64,000 nucleotides of DNA from Halomonas sp. TD01 (GTDB lineage Bacteria > Pseudomonadota > Gammaproteobacteria > Pseudomonadales > Halomonadaceae): the NCBI RefSeq assembly GCF_923868895.1, contig NZ_OV350343.1, positions 1,426,001 through 1,490,000 on the forward strand. Direction: 5' to 3'. The stretch's first letter is position 1, and each line of letters starts with the position of its first letter. Under the pieces are notes generated by a model that was not told the DNA's origin, did not search any database, and worked only from the letters and a program-made list of their open reading frames with translations. Positions 1-7,990 of this stretch are shown in pieces. Both the position numbers and the translations under genes were made by a program.

Positions 1-2
1 AG

Positions 3-200
3 CTGGCAGTGGCCTGCAAAGCACTGCCCCTGGGCCACACCGCCGCCCAGCGAGTGATTGAACAGCTGCGCGGGGAACTGGTGGCGGCCGTCGATCAGGC
101 ACTATTGCTAGAAGATGATGAGCTCGGCCCGGTACTGCCCGGTGTGGCGCTGGCAAGCGCTCTGCACGAAACACAATATTCACGCTTGTTTAGAAGTTAA
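3..200 (+). CDS. ureF: Urease accessory protein UreF, C-terminal end (5' truncated by window)
   Basis: The open frame enters from the left edge and encodes about 65 residues ending in HETQYSRLFRS, the characteristic UreF C-terminus. Preceding it is the helical segment rich in Ala/Leu and acidic residues (ALLLEDDELGPVLPGVALASA), also typical of UreF. The family works with UreD and UreG in a GTP-dependent chaperone complex that loads nickel into urease apoprotein in the cytoplasm. The ureG start lies 23 bp downstream on the same strand, the usual ureF-ureG order. The true start is outside the window, so length and N-terminus cannot be judged. Confidence 0.93.
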   Translation: MAVACKALPLGHTAAQRVIEQLRGELVAAVDQALLLEDDELGPVLPGVALASALHETQYSRLFRS

Positions 201-223
201 ACGCTTATTAGTAGGAGAGAACA

Positions 224-856
224 ATGACGCACTGTTTACGCGTAGGTGTGGGTGGCCCGGTGGGTTCCGGTAAAACCGCACTGCTCAAGCAGCTCTGTTC
301 GGCGCTACGGGATTACTACGATATAGCTGTCGTAACCAACGACATATACACCCGCGAAGACGCCGACTTTCTGCTCAAACACGATGCGCTGCCTGCCGAC
401 CGTATCCTTGGCGTAGAAACCGGCGGTTGCCCGCATACCGCCATCCGCGAAGATGCCTCAATGAATCTGGCGGCCATCGACGAACTGCACGCCCGCCATC
501 CAAAACTAGAGCTGGTACTAGTGGAGTCCGGTGGCGACAACTTATCGGCCACATTCAGCCCTGAGCTTTCCGATCTCACGCTGTACGTGATTGACGTTTC
601 CGCAGGCGATAAGATCCCCCGTAAAGGCGGGCCAGGCATTACCAAGTCAGACCTGCTGATTATCAACAAGATTGATATTGCCGAGCAGGTACATGCCTCA
701 TTAGAGGTGATGGAGCGGGACTCGAAGAAAATGCGCGGCGAGCGTCCCTTTGTGTTTACCAACCTCTACGATGGCGTTGGGCTTGAGGAGATCATCCGCT
801 TTATTCTCGATAAAGGCATGCTGGAAGAGCGTCGGCCCCAGGCAGCAACGGCATAA
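224..856 (+). CDS. ureG: Urease accessory GTPase UreG
   Basis: This 210-aa protein has the normal UreG length. It begins with the P-loop GPVGSGKT at residues 11-18 and carries the family signatures [15 protein letters not shown] (the Cys-Pro-His metal site) and ESGGDNL, plus INKIDIA, a guanine-specificity NKxD motif. UreG is a SIMIBI-class GTPase that delivers Ni2+ to urease together with UreF and UreD. The ATG follows a good AGGAGAG ribosome site. It is the last gene of the urease operon in this window. The product is essentially certain. Confidence 0.97.
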   Translation: MTHCLRVGVGGPVGSGKTALLKQLCSALRDYYDIAVVTNDIYTREDADFLLKHDALPADRILGVETGGCPHTAIREDASMNLAAIDELHARHPKLELVLVESGGDNLSATFSPELSDLTLYVIDVSAGDKIPRKGGPGITKSDLLIINKIDIAEQVHASLEVMERDSKKMRGERPFVFTNLYDGVGLEEIIRFILDKGMLEERRPQAATA

Positions 857-889
857 GCGTTGCGATGCGAAAATCGCCCCCAATAAAAA

Positions 890-920
890 ACTGCCCTGCC
901 CCAATAGGGGGCAGAGCAGT
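890..920 (-). terminator. Hairpin after ureG with its U-tract on the minus strand
   Basis: ACTGC (890-894) plus CTGCCCC (896-902) pair with GGGGCAG (908-914) plus GCAGT (916-920), leaving one mismatch and a 5-nt loop. On the plus strand no T-run follows. On the minus strand the stem runs directly into six T (884-889). It may simply act as a bulk structure ending the ureFG transcript, but the polarity fits a leftward transcript better. Confidence 0.55.
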
Positions 921-1078
921 CAAAAAGACGTGGCTAGCGGCTTGCTAAAACGGGCCGTCCTTGGCCACCACACCCCTACAGTGACCGGATAGGGCAAAGA
1001 TAACCTTAACGCAGGTTATGAAAGCTCAATTTTGAGCGTTAATTTGCTGTTCATAAACAAAAAAATACGCGAAGTGGT
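921..1078. other. Non-coding spacer between ureG and the chemoreceptor gene
   Basis: No credible coding frame. A short inverted repeat GCTCAA/TTGAGC lies at 1024-1037. Nothing else is recognised until the promoter at 1079. Confidence 0.5.
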
Positions 1079-1105
1079 TAAAGTTGACACAGGTTAGGTC
1101 GATAA
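1079..1105 (+). promoter_or_regulatory. Sigma-28 (FliA)-type promoter of the chemoreceptor gene
   Basis: TAAA (1079-1082), a spacer of exactly 15 nt, then GTCGATAA (1098-1105) matches the flagellar sigma-28 consensus TAAA-N15-GCCGATAA with one mismatch. It ends 53 bp before the ATG of the chemoreceptor gene, a class normally under FliA control. The overlapping TTGACA (1084-1089) has no well-placed -10 box. Confidence 0.72.
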
Positions 1106-1158
1106 AAAATGCATAAAACTATTAAAAATTCTTCCGATGACCTACTGAGAAACACTTT

Positions 1159-2952
1159 ATGGCTACTCCTCCTTCTTCTTCGACTCCGCCAAAAAGAAGC
1201 CTTAGCTTACAGGCTAAAGTGCTGACGCTTGTCCTACTGCCGCTTTTCATAGTGACCGCAGGGTTAGTGGCGTTTAACGCCTATGAGCGCATACAAAACA
1301 CTCGCGAGACGCTGGCGAATCAGCGCGAAGTGCTGATTGAAGAGCGCCGCCATGCGGTGCGCGACATTGTTCAAGTGGCAACGACCGCCATTTCCCCTAT
1401 TTATGAGCAAGCAGGTGCCAATGATGAGGAAGCCAAACAGCAGGTAGCAGAGATCGTGCGCGCCATGCGCTTTGAAGGTAATAACTACGTTTTTATCTAC
1501 GACTTCGATGGTAACAATATCGTGACGGCCCCTGCGCCAGAGCGTGAAGGTACCAACATGATGGACGTACGAACCCCAGACGGAAATTACCTTATTCGCG
1601 ATATTCTTCAGGTTGCCAAGAACGGTGGCGGTTTTCATAGCTACTTATGGGAATACCCAAGCACCCGTGAAATTGAGCCCAAACACTCGTATGTAGAGAG
1701 TTTAGAAAAGTGGGGCTGGATGATCGGTGCCGGGGTTTACGTCACAGATGTTGATGCGGTGGTTGCTGAACTTGAGGCGGCCGCTAACGCGGATCTGCGC
1801 CAGTCTATCCTGTTCGCTATTTTGTTGGGGGCTGTCTTATTGGTTGCAGTGGCACTGCTCGCGTTTGGCTTTGTCCGCCGCACTGTAGGGCCGATTAAAC
1901 GCACCGCCAGCGCTATGCACGATATCGCCCAAGGCCGTGGTGACCTTACCCGCCGCCTAGCGGTAGAAAGTAATGACGAGGTTGGCAACCTAGCGGTTCA
2001 GTTCAATGCCTTTGTCGAGCGCATGCAGGAAACCCTGCGTGATGTGCGCCGTAGCACAATGAGTGTTTATCACTCAGCGGGGGAAATTTCCCATAGCTCT
2101 GAGGAACTGGCTACCCGTACCGAGCAGGCCGCCGCTAACCTGCAAGAAACCTCGGCTTCCATGGAAGAAATCACCTCGACCGTGAATCACAGTGCGGATA
2201 ATGCCCAGCAGGCCAACCAGCTGGTGCAGTCTACTGCTGAAGTGGCTCACCATGGTGAGGAAGCCATGGGGCAGGTCGAGCGGACGATGCACGATATCAA
2301 TGACTCGGCGACGCGTATCAGCGAAATCATCACCATGATTGACGCCATCGCTTTCCAGACCAATATTCTGGCACTTAATGCCTCGGTGGAAGCCGCACGG
2401 GCGGGTGAGCATGGCCGTGGCTTTGCGGTCGTCGCGCAAGAAGTACGCACACTGGCTAGCCGCTCTAGCAATGCGTCGAAAGAGATCCGCACGCTGATTG
2501 ATAGCTCTGTTAAGCACACCCACACCGGTGCCGAGCTAGTGCGTAAGGCGGGTGCGACGATGCATGACATTGTTGAAAGTGTCTCGAAGGTGACCGATGT
2601 GATCGGTGAGATTACGGCTGGCGCCAAGGAGCAAAGCAGCGGTATTGGCCAGATCAATACAGCTGTTGCGGAAATGGATACCATGACCCAGCAAAACGCT
2701 GCCATGGTGCAGGAATCCACCACGGCAGCGGCCAATATGCGCCGTCACGCCGAGCACCTTAATGAGCTGATCAGCACCTTCGTGCTTGGCGACGATGAGC
2801 CACAAACCTCATCGACACAGCCAGCGTTAAATCAACCGCGTCAGTCTCTGCCTTCTGGTGCGCCAAGTGCACGCCAGGAACTCAAGCGCCCTGCGCTCTC
2901 TTCTAAGCAAGCCCCTGTTAAAGCAGGCGACGACGATTGGGAGGAGTTCTAA
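1159..2952 (+). CDS. Methyl-accepting chemotaxis protein with Cache sensor domain
   Basis: This 597-aa protein is a classical transmembrane chemoreceptor. TM1 is at about residues 21-41. A periplasmic single-Cache-like sensor follows (about 45-205; [24 protein letters not shown]), then TM2 at about 216-238, a HAMP linker to about 292, and a coiled-coil signalling domain. The conserved hairpin tip ([24 protein letters not shown]) is near 390-415. The extreme C-terminus DDDWEEF is a xWxxF-type pentapeptide that typically tethers the CheR methyltransferase and CheB. It signals through CheA/CheW to the flagellar motor. The ligand is unknown; such Cache domains often bind small carboxylates, which would suit the TRAP operon next door, but that is inference. 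It is monocistronic. Confidence 0.95.
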   Translation: MATPPSSSTPPKRSLSLQAKVLTLVLLPLFIVTAGLVAFNAYERIQNTRETLANQREVLIEERRHAVRDIVQVATTAISPIYEQAGANDEEAKQQVAEIVRAMRFEGNNYVFIYDFDGNNIVTAPAPEREGTNMMDVRTPDGNYLIRDILQVAKNGGGFHSYLWEYPSTREIEPKHSYVESLEKWGWMIGAGVYVTDVDAVVAELEAAANADLRQSILFAILLGAVLLVAVALLAFGFVRRTVGPIKRTASAMHDIAQGRGDLTRRLAVESNDEVGNLAVQFNAFVERMQETLRDVRRSTMSVYHSAGEISHSSEELATRTEQAAANLQETSASMEEITSTVNHSADNAQQANQLVQSTAEVAHHGEEAMGQVERTMHDINDSATRISEIITMIDAIAFQTNILALNASVEAARAGEHGRGFAVVAQEVRTLASRSSNASKEIRTLIDSSVKHTHTGAELVRKAGATMHDIVESVSKVTDVIGEITAGAKEQSSGIGQINTAVAEMDTMTQQNAAMVQESTTAAANMRRHAEHLNELISTFVLGDDEPQTSSTQPALNQPRQSLPSGAPSARQELKRPALSSKQAPVKAGDDDWEEF

Positions 2953-2968
2953 GCCTTACGTTATGCTC

Positions 2969-3008
2969 ACTGCTGGCTGAAAACACACGTTGTTAAAAAG
3001 CCAGCAGT
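2969..3008 (+). terminator. Inverted repeat downstream of the chemoreceptor gene
   Basis: ACTGCTGGCT (2969-2978) and AGCCAGCAGT (2999-3008) form a perfect 10-bp stem around a 20-nt A-rich loop, 17 bp after the stop codon. There is no U-tract, so it may be an mRNA-stabilising or weak terminating structure. Confidence 0.45.
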
Positions 3009-3026
3009 AGCCAACAGGTGAAGTAG

Positions 3027-3054
3027 AAAAAGGGGCTGCCACATGGCAAGCCCC
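3027..3054 (-). terminator. Rho-independent terminator of the leftward TRAP operon
   Basis: GGGGCT-GCC (3032-3040) pairs with GGC-AGCCCC (3045-3054) with one bulged A and an ACAT loop. On the minus strand it is followed by five T (3027-3031). It lies about 60 bp past the dctM stop. Confidence 0.75.
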
Positions 3055-3060
3055 TTGTTC

Positions 3061-3090
3061 ATATCAACGCATTTCATATCAACGCATTTC
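3061..3090. repeat. Perfect 15-nt tandem duplication in a spacer
   Basis: The unit ATATCAACGCATTTC occurs twice head to tail (3061-3075, 3076-3090), just downstream of dctM and between its stop and the terminator. It is one of several short spacer tandem duplications in this window. Confidence 0.9.
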
Positions 3091-3110
3091 AGCTCAGTAT
3101 TAACGGCTTG

Positions 3111-4373
3111 CTAACTACCCGACCAGCCCAGCAGGATCGGTACGTAAACCACCAATAGCAGCACGCCAATCAACCCTAACAGATACGGGATAATCGCTTG
3201 AGTGATGCGCTCCAGCGGTAGCTGAGTGACTGACGAAGCCACATAAAGGTTGATTGCCACTGGCGGGGTAATCATGCCAATCGATAGCCCCACCACAATA
3301 ATCAAACCAAAGTGGATAGGGTCGATGCCCAACTGCAGTACCAACGGCAGCAGCACCGGGGTAAGAATAATCAAAGCGCTAGCGGTCTCGATAAATACCC
3401 CCGTTAGCAGAATCACGGCCACGACCAGCAGCATAATCACGTAAGGATTGGTGGAAAGCGACAGCACCGCCTGGGCAATCGCGCCGGGTACCTGCCAGCT
3501 TGAAAGCGTCCAACTGAGTACTGCCGACATGGCAATCACCAGCATAATCACCGCGGTGGTCATCGCCGAGCGAATCAGCAGCTTATACACCTGGGGTAGG
3601 GTTAAATCCCGATACACAAACAGCGACACCAGCAGCGCGTAGTTGACTGCTACCACCGCCGCTTCCGACGGCGTGAAAATCCCCGAGAAGATACCCCCCA
3701 GAATAATCACCGGCGTCATCAGCCCCCAGCTAGCCGCTTTCAGCGTACGCCAAATAGTTGGCAGCGACAGCGGTGTGCCTTTGGGGTACTGACGCTTATA
3801 GGCCTGAGTGATGGCAATGGCCATCAGCCCCAGCCCCATTGCCAGCCCCGGCAAAAAGCCGTTCAAAAACAGCTTTGATACCGACTGCTGAGCAATCACC
3901 GCGTAGATAATCATCGGCACCGAAGGGGGAATCACAACGCCAATCGTGCCGCTGGCAGCAATTAAGCTGGCCGCAGAGGCAGGATCGTAGCCTTTACGCT
4001 TAAGCTCTGGCACCAGGCTTGAACCCACCGCCGCGGTGGTGGCCGCACCAGAGCCGGAGATCGCCGCGAAGAACATGCCTGCCATTACCGACACCACCGA
4101 AAGCCCGCCCCGCATAAAGCCGACTAACGAATCGGCAAAGCTCACCAACCGTTCGCTGACCTTACCCTGGGCCATTAAGTCACCGGCCAGAATAAACATC
4201 GGGATAGCGACCAGGGCAAACGAGTTAATGCCCTGGAACATCTGCTGGGTGACCACCATCAGTGGCACGCCCGACTGGTACAGCGCATAAAGCGTGCTTG
4301 CCCCAATCGCAAACGCAATCGGCACGCCCAGCAACATAAACAGGAAGAACAGCCCAAACAGCACCAGCGTCAT
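3111..4373 (-). CDS. dctM: TRAP transporter large permease subunit, DctM family
   Basis: This 420-aa, strongly hydrophobic protein has about 12 membrane segments and the usual length for a DctM subunit. Family hallmarks are visible: AGMFFAAISGSGAATTAAVGS, GTIGVVIPPSVPMIIYAV and SIGMITPPVAINLYV. It forms the ion-motive translocation channel for a substrate delivered by the periplasmic DctP protein and is driven by a sodium gradient. It overlaps dctQ by 4 bp (ATGA), so translation is probably coupled. It is the last gene of a dctP-dctQ-dctM operon. The substrate cannot be read from the sequence. Confidence 0.95.
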   Translation of the reverse strand: MTLVLFGLFFLFMLLGVPIAFAIGASTLYALYQSGVPLMVVTQQMFQGINSFALVAIPMFILAGDLMAQGKVSERLVSFADSLVGFMRGGLSVVSVMAGMFFAAISGSGAATTAAVGSSLVPELKRKGYDPASAASLIAASGTIGVVIPPSVPMIIYAVIAQQSVSKLFLNGFLPGLAMGLGLMAIAITQAYKRQYPKGTPLSLPTIWRTLKAASWGLMTPVIILGGIFSGIFTPSEAAVVAVNYALLVSLFVYRDLTLPQVYKLLIRSAMTTAVIMLVIAMSAVLSWTLSSWQVPGAIAQAVLSLSTNPYVIMLLVVAVILLTGVFIETASALIILTPVLLPLVLQLGIDPIHFGLIIVVGLSIGMITPPVAINLYVASSVTQLPLERITQAIIPYLLGLIGVLLLVVYVPILLGWSGS

Positions 4374-4897
4374 AGTGGCTCCTCCGGCGCGGCGACTGTC
4401 GGCTCACCGTTCACCAGTACGTCAATCATATCCACCAGGGCGTACCACGCCATAATGGCCGCAGAAAGCGGTATAACCGCGTAAACGTAGGTCATCGATA
4501 GCCGCAGTGAGGCCGATTTCTGAAAGCTCTGCACCTGCATATAGCGGTAGCCAATCATGATTAGCGTGATCATAAACGCCAGCACCACCGCCAGTGCAGC
4601 CAAGCGCGCCAGTTTGCGCAAGGGCAGGGGAAGCGCATCCACAGCAAAGGTCACGGCGATATGCCGCCCGCGCTGGAAAGCCAGCGTGCTGGCTAAAAAT
4701 GTAATCCACACCAGCAGAAAGCGCGCGACCTCTTCCGTCCAGCCGACGGCGCTGAATAGCACCCGCGACACAATCTGCAGAGTAATCACGCCAATTAATG
4801 CTGCCATGCCCGCAAAGACCACGGGCTGGATGATGGCATCCAGCCCGCGTTCAATACGTTGCAGCAGCGTCAAAAGAGGCTGTGCAAAGGCCATCAC
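4370..4897 (-). CDS. dctQ: TRAP transporter small permease subunit, DctQ family
   Basis: This 175-aa protein has four predicted membrane helices and the DctQ signature around GWTEEVARFLLVWITFLAS and AFQRGRHIAV. It is the partner of DctM in the membrane complex. The gene overlaps dctP and dctM by 4 bp each. The start shows two consecutive ATG codons (MMAF), so the first residue is uncertain by one codon. Confidence 0.92.
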   Translation of the reverse strand: MMAFAQPLLTLLQRIERGLDAIIQPVVFAGMAALIGVITLQIVSRVLFSAVGWTEEVARFLLVWITFLASTLAFQRGRHIAVTFAVDALPLPLRKLARLAALAVVLAFMITLIMIGYRYMQVQSFQKSASLRLSMTYVYAVIPLSAAIMAWYALVDMIDVLVNGEPTVAAPEEPL

Positions 4898-5892
4898 TGA
4901 TTCAGCGCCTCCCGAATGCGTGGCAGGTAGTCACCAAACTGCTCGCCGTACTTCTCATATACAGGCGCGACGGCTGCTTGGAAGGCTTCCATATCCGGTG
5001 TTTCATTAATTTCCATACCGGCTTCGCGCAGCGCCGCCAACTGGTCGGCTTCCATATCTGCGTTCATTTGGCGCTCATGCTCGGCAGCTTCCTGGGCGGC
5101 TTCTTTAAGCACCGCCTGTGCGTGTTCTGGCAGCTGGTTCCAAACGGGCATGCCCATTACAAAAATCGCCGGTGCGTAGGTATGGCGGGAAAGGGTCATG
5201 TAGTTCTGGGTTTCATCCAGCTTGAACGAATGGATCACGTTCACCGGATTTTCCTGACCATCGATGGTGCCCTGTTGCATGGCGGTCAGTGCTTCTGTCC
5301 ACGCCATGGGAATAGCGTTGGCGCCCAGCTCGCGGAAGGTATCGGTGTACACCGGGTTCTCCATGACGCGAATACGCAGGCCATCCAGGTCTTCCGGCGA
5401 ATTCACCGCACGTTCGCTGTTAGTTAGGTTGCGGAAGCCGCGCTCTGCGTAGGCCAGGCCTTTCAAGTTCACGTCAGACAGCTTATCCAGCAGCTCCTGG
5501 CCGATCGGGCCATCTAACACGCCATAAGCGGCTTCTGGGGAAGGGAACAGGAACGGCAGTTCAAACACCGCCATCTCTTCCACAAAGTTGGCCACCGGGC
5601 CGTTGGTAATCACCCCCATATCCACGGTGCCGATCTGCATACCTTCCAGCAGCGTGCGCTCGTCACCCAGCGAGGCATTGGGGTAGATCTCGATGTTGAC
5701 CTTGCCATCGGTGCGTTCTTCCACCAGTTCTTCAAACTTGGTCGCGGCGATATGGAAACCATCCTGCTCGTTGACCACGTGAGCCAAACGCAGGGTAACG
5801 GGGTCCATATCAGCAAAATCAGCGGCATTCGCGGCGCTTACCAGCGCCAGTGAAATGCCCAGTGCCAGCGTGTTACGTGCAAAAGTTTTCAT
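4894..5892 (-). CDS. dctP: TRAP transporter periplasmic solute-binding protein, DctP family
   Basis: This 332-aa protein has a Sec signal peptide (cleavage likely after AANA, about residue 23). The DctP fold follows: LRLAHVVNEQDGFH near the N-terminus, the central YAERGFRNLTNSERAVNSPEDLDGLRIRVMENP containing the conserved carboxylate-binding Arg, and AIPMAWTEALTAMQQGTIDGQENP. Such Arg-containing proteins usually bind C4-dicarboxylates or other organic acids. It is the first gene of the leftward operon. An imperfect 21-bp inverted repeat lies just upstream (5926-5946). Confidence 0.94.
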   Translation of the reverse strand: MKTFARNTLALGISLALVSAANAADFADMDPVTLRLAHVVNEQDGFHIAATKFEELVEERTDGKVNIEIYPNASLGDERTLLEGMQIGTVDMGVITNGPVANFVEEMAVFELPFLFPSPEAAYGVLDGPIGQELLDKLSDVNLKGLAYAERGFRNLTNSERAVNSPEDLDGLRIRVMENPVYTDTFRELGANAIPMAWTEALTAMQQGTIDGQENPVNVIHSFKLDETQNYMTLSRHTYAPAIFVMGMPVWNQLPEHAQAVLKEAAQEAAEHERQMNADMEADQLAALREAGMEINETPDMEAFQAAVAPVYEKYGEQFGDYLPRIREALNQ

Positions 5893-5925
5893 TATAGTGT
5901 GTTCCCAGTTTCACTAAGGATAGGA

Positions 5926-5946
5926 AGTGCATTCAAAGCATGCACT
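5926..5946. promoter_or_regulatory. Candidate operator upstream of the dctP operon
   Basis: AGTGCAT (5926-5932) and ATGCACT (5940-5946) are perfect 7-bp inverted arms spaced by 7 nt, 34-54 bp before the dctP start codon. No regulator gene is adjacent, so the cognate protein is unknown. Confidence 0.5.
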
Positions 5947-6035
5947 AGAGAAACGAAAACGGTCAATCAAAGCGCCTGTAAAACCCCTGACTCGCTGGAC
6001 ACAGCGCGTCCACGCGGGTACGATACGCACCCAAA

Positions 6036-6112
6036 GCGCCCGTAGCTCAGTTGGATAGAGTGTCGGCCTCCGAAGCCGAAGGTCGTAGGTTCAATTCCTA
6101 CCGGGCGCGCCA
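6036..6112 (+). tRNA. tRNA-Arg (anticodon CCG)
   Basis: This is a complete 77-nt cloverleaf. The acceptor stem is GCGCCCG/CGGGCGC, the anticodon stem TCGGC/GCCGA with loop CTCCGAA, so the anticodon is CCG (6070-6072), reading CGG. The T-arm is GTAGG-TTCAATT-CCTAC, and the encoded 3' CCA is at 6110-6112. It marks the left side of the phosphorothioation island; tRNA 3' ends are common integration sites. Confidence 0.97.
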
Positions 6113-6123
6113 AAACATATATA

Positions 6124-6156
6124 GGGCTTACGTTAACGCGTAGGCCCTTTTGTTTT
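6124..6156 (+). terminator. Terminator of tRNA-Arg
   Basis: GGGCTTACG (6124-6132) pairs with CGTAGGCCC (6139-6147) with one G-U pair and a 6-nt loop, followed by TTTTGTTTT. Confidence 0.88.
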
Positions 6157-6394
6157 GGCTATGTCCATTCTGCTGGGGCCAAATTGTGGCCACAATCTCT
6201 TCATTACATTCCTGATATGTCTATCCGATTATGACCTTTGGCTTTTTCTTGCCACCAGTATGGTCACATATGTACGTTCATTCGAATTCACTAAAATTAA
6301 GCACTATGGTAGCCTGAAATGACCTTCGGCTTTTGAGGTGTGTTGGACATAGCGACATACATTGTGATCGTCACACCAGGGATGAGAAAACAAC
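6157..6394. other. Island left junction spacer with a 16-nt direct repeat
   Basis: No coding frame is seen. The 16-mer ATGACCTTYGGCTTTT occurs at 6231-6246 and 6319-6334 in direct orientation (one mismatch, start-to-start 88 nt). A GGCCAAATTGTGGCC-like imperfect palindrome lies near 6177-6191. This spacer must hold the dptFGH promoter. It is also where an integration scar after tRNA-Arg would be expected. Confidence 0.5.
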
Positions 6395-7990
6395 GTGCAA
6401 TTCACACAGCTATTAGACACTCTTGCTAGGTCGTCAGCTCAAGCGGTCACTACGCTCGGACAGGGACAAAAAGAACAAGATGAGCTAAAAAGCTACCTCT
6501 ACGTTGAAACTGAAATCGAGAAAGATTTTAGAAGATTGCTGGACTCCAACCTCACACCGGATACCGTGATTTTCCTATGTGGCTCATCTGGTGACGGCAA
6601 GTCTGAAATTCTAAAACGCTATCACGAGACCTACTCGAAGAGAGTCAGGTTTCACCTAGATGCCACTCATGCGTTTAAGCCTGATCAAGACGCAATTGAA
6701 GCGTTAGACCAGCTCTTTGACGAACACAGTGAGTCGGACAAGCCACTAGTCATTGGAATAAATGTCGGGATGCTATTTAACTTTGCGTCCCAAGGACATC
6801 TCCGCCACGAAAATATCAGGAGTGCCATTGAATCGTACCTCCAAAGTGGAGAGGAAACTTCAATTTCGTATAAGTTCCTGAACTTTGAGCAATACCCAAA
6901 ATTCAGTATTGAGGACGGAAAGACTGGGTCGAGCTTTATTAGTGAACTGGTTTCGCGCGTAGTTGCTTCCACTGAAAATAATCCGCTACATCTGGCATAT
7001 CTGGATGCGGTGCGAACGAATCCCAGCAAACTGACGCTGAACTATGAGTTGCTCAAACACGAGCAGGTGCGTGATCGGATAGTCCACCTGCTTCTTTCTG
7101 CTAGGTTAAAGTTTGATCAATTTCTTTCTGCGCGGGCCCTGCTTGATTTCGTACACCATTTGGTTTGCGGTCCCAGCTTACTTTTCAACAATCTATTTGT
7201 GGCTGGCCATAATGATTTGAGTGACATTATCAGCCACTTTGACCCATGTACGATTAGGTCTCGGAGTATTGACCAGTTTCTCATACAGCATTCTCTAGGC
7301 ATAAGAGAGGCGGCTTTCGATGATTTCCAGAATTCAGTGCAGGAAACCTTTGGCATAGCCGACATTGAGTCGGCTGGTTGGTTGCGATTTTTTTACCTGT
7401 TTCAAGATGTCGCCATTGGAAATGACTTCCATCAACAGTTTCAAAATGATTTTAAACAGCCGCTGTACGACAGGTACATTGAGATTTGGCGTTTACATAA
7501 AAGCTATGATGGAAGCGCTGAGGAGCGTAAAAAGCTGAGAAGTTTCTATAAGAATGAGCTTTTATCGGCACTGGTTCGATTTGGAAATAGGTTGGATCCG
7601 TCATTAACTGCAAAGCAGCATTTATTTTTGTGCTCCAGAAATGGCGTCTTTGTTTCGGCAGTTGCCAATATTAAGCCTGACCTTAAAAGAATTGAAAATG
7701 AAGAGATGGCTAATATCCACGAGTTTCCGGTTTGTCTTAAGGTTGGTGATGAAACTCTTAAAACGTTTAATGTAAATCTTAGTTTTTATGAGTTGATTTA
7801 TAAAATAAACGATGGCTATAGACCAAATAAACACGATAAGAATACGATCGTGATTTTGGAGGAGGTCGTCGACGACGTGATAAAGGCCATCATTGTTTCA
7901 AAAAAATTAATGCTTTCAGATGGTAATCAACACGTTTATCTTACAAATGAAATTGAAGACAGTGAGATTATCGTCGGAGGTGTCGAATGA
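6395..7990 (+). CDS. dptF: Phosphorothioate-dependent restriction protein DptF (DndF)
   Basis: This 531-aa protein begins at a GTG codon (no in-frame ATG nearby) and carries a P-loop GSSGDGKS at residues 63-70, in the context FLCGSSGDGKSEIL typical of DptF. It is the first of three restriction genes dptF-dptG-dptH, which act with the Dnd modification system. DNA lacking phosphorothioate marks is damaged, while modified host DNA is spared. The dptG start overlaps its stop by 4 bp (ATGA). Base composition is more AT-rich than the flanking chromosome, as expected of transferred DNA. The family assignment rests on the P-loop context plus the unmistakable neighbours. Confidence 0.9.
   Translation: MQFTQLLDTLARSSAQAVTTLGQGQKEQDELKSYLYVETEIEKDFRRLLDSNLTPDTVIFLCGSSGDGKSEILKRYHETYSKRVRFHLDATHAFKPDQDAIEALDQLFDEHSESDKPLVIGINVGMLFNFASQGHLRHENIRSAIESYLQSGEETSISYKFLNFEQYPKFSIEDGKTGSSFISELVSRVVASTENNPLHLAYLDAVRTNPSKLTLNYELLKHEQVRDRIVHLLLSARLKFDQFLSARALLDFVHHLVCGPSLLFNNLFVAGHNDLSDIISHFDPCTIRSRSIDQFLIQHSLGIREAAFDDFQNSVQETFGIADIESAGWLRFFYLFQDVAIGNDFHQQFQNDFKQPLYDRYIEIWRLHKSYDGSAEERKKLRSFYKNELLSALVRFGNRLDPSLTAKQHLFLCSRNGVFVSAVANIKPDLKRIENEEMANIHEFPVCLKVGDETLKTFNVNLSFYELIYKINDGYRPNKHDKNTIVILEEVVDDVIKAIIVSKKLMLSDGNQHVYLTNEIEDSEIIVGGVE

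Noticed and set aside
316..762. Long open frame on the minus strand opposite ureG
   Set aside because: It lies wholly within a certain gene, lacks a ribosome site and its product is low-complexity Ser/Ala-rich, typical of a shadow frame.
2074..2735. Overlapping minus-strand frames opposite the chemoreceptor gene
   Set aside because: They mirror the repetitive codon usage of the signalling coiled coil; no promoter, ribosome site or family resemblance.
6231..6334. CRISPR-like repeat reading of spacer direct repeats
   Set aside because: Only two copies, no uniform spacers and no cas genes. The same holds for the tandem arrays elsewhere, which have no spacers at all.
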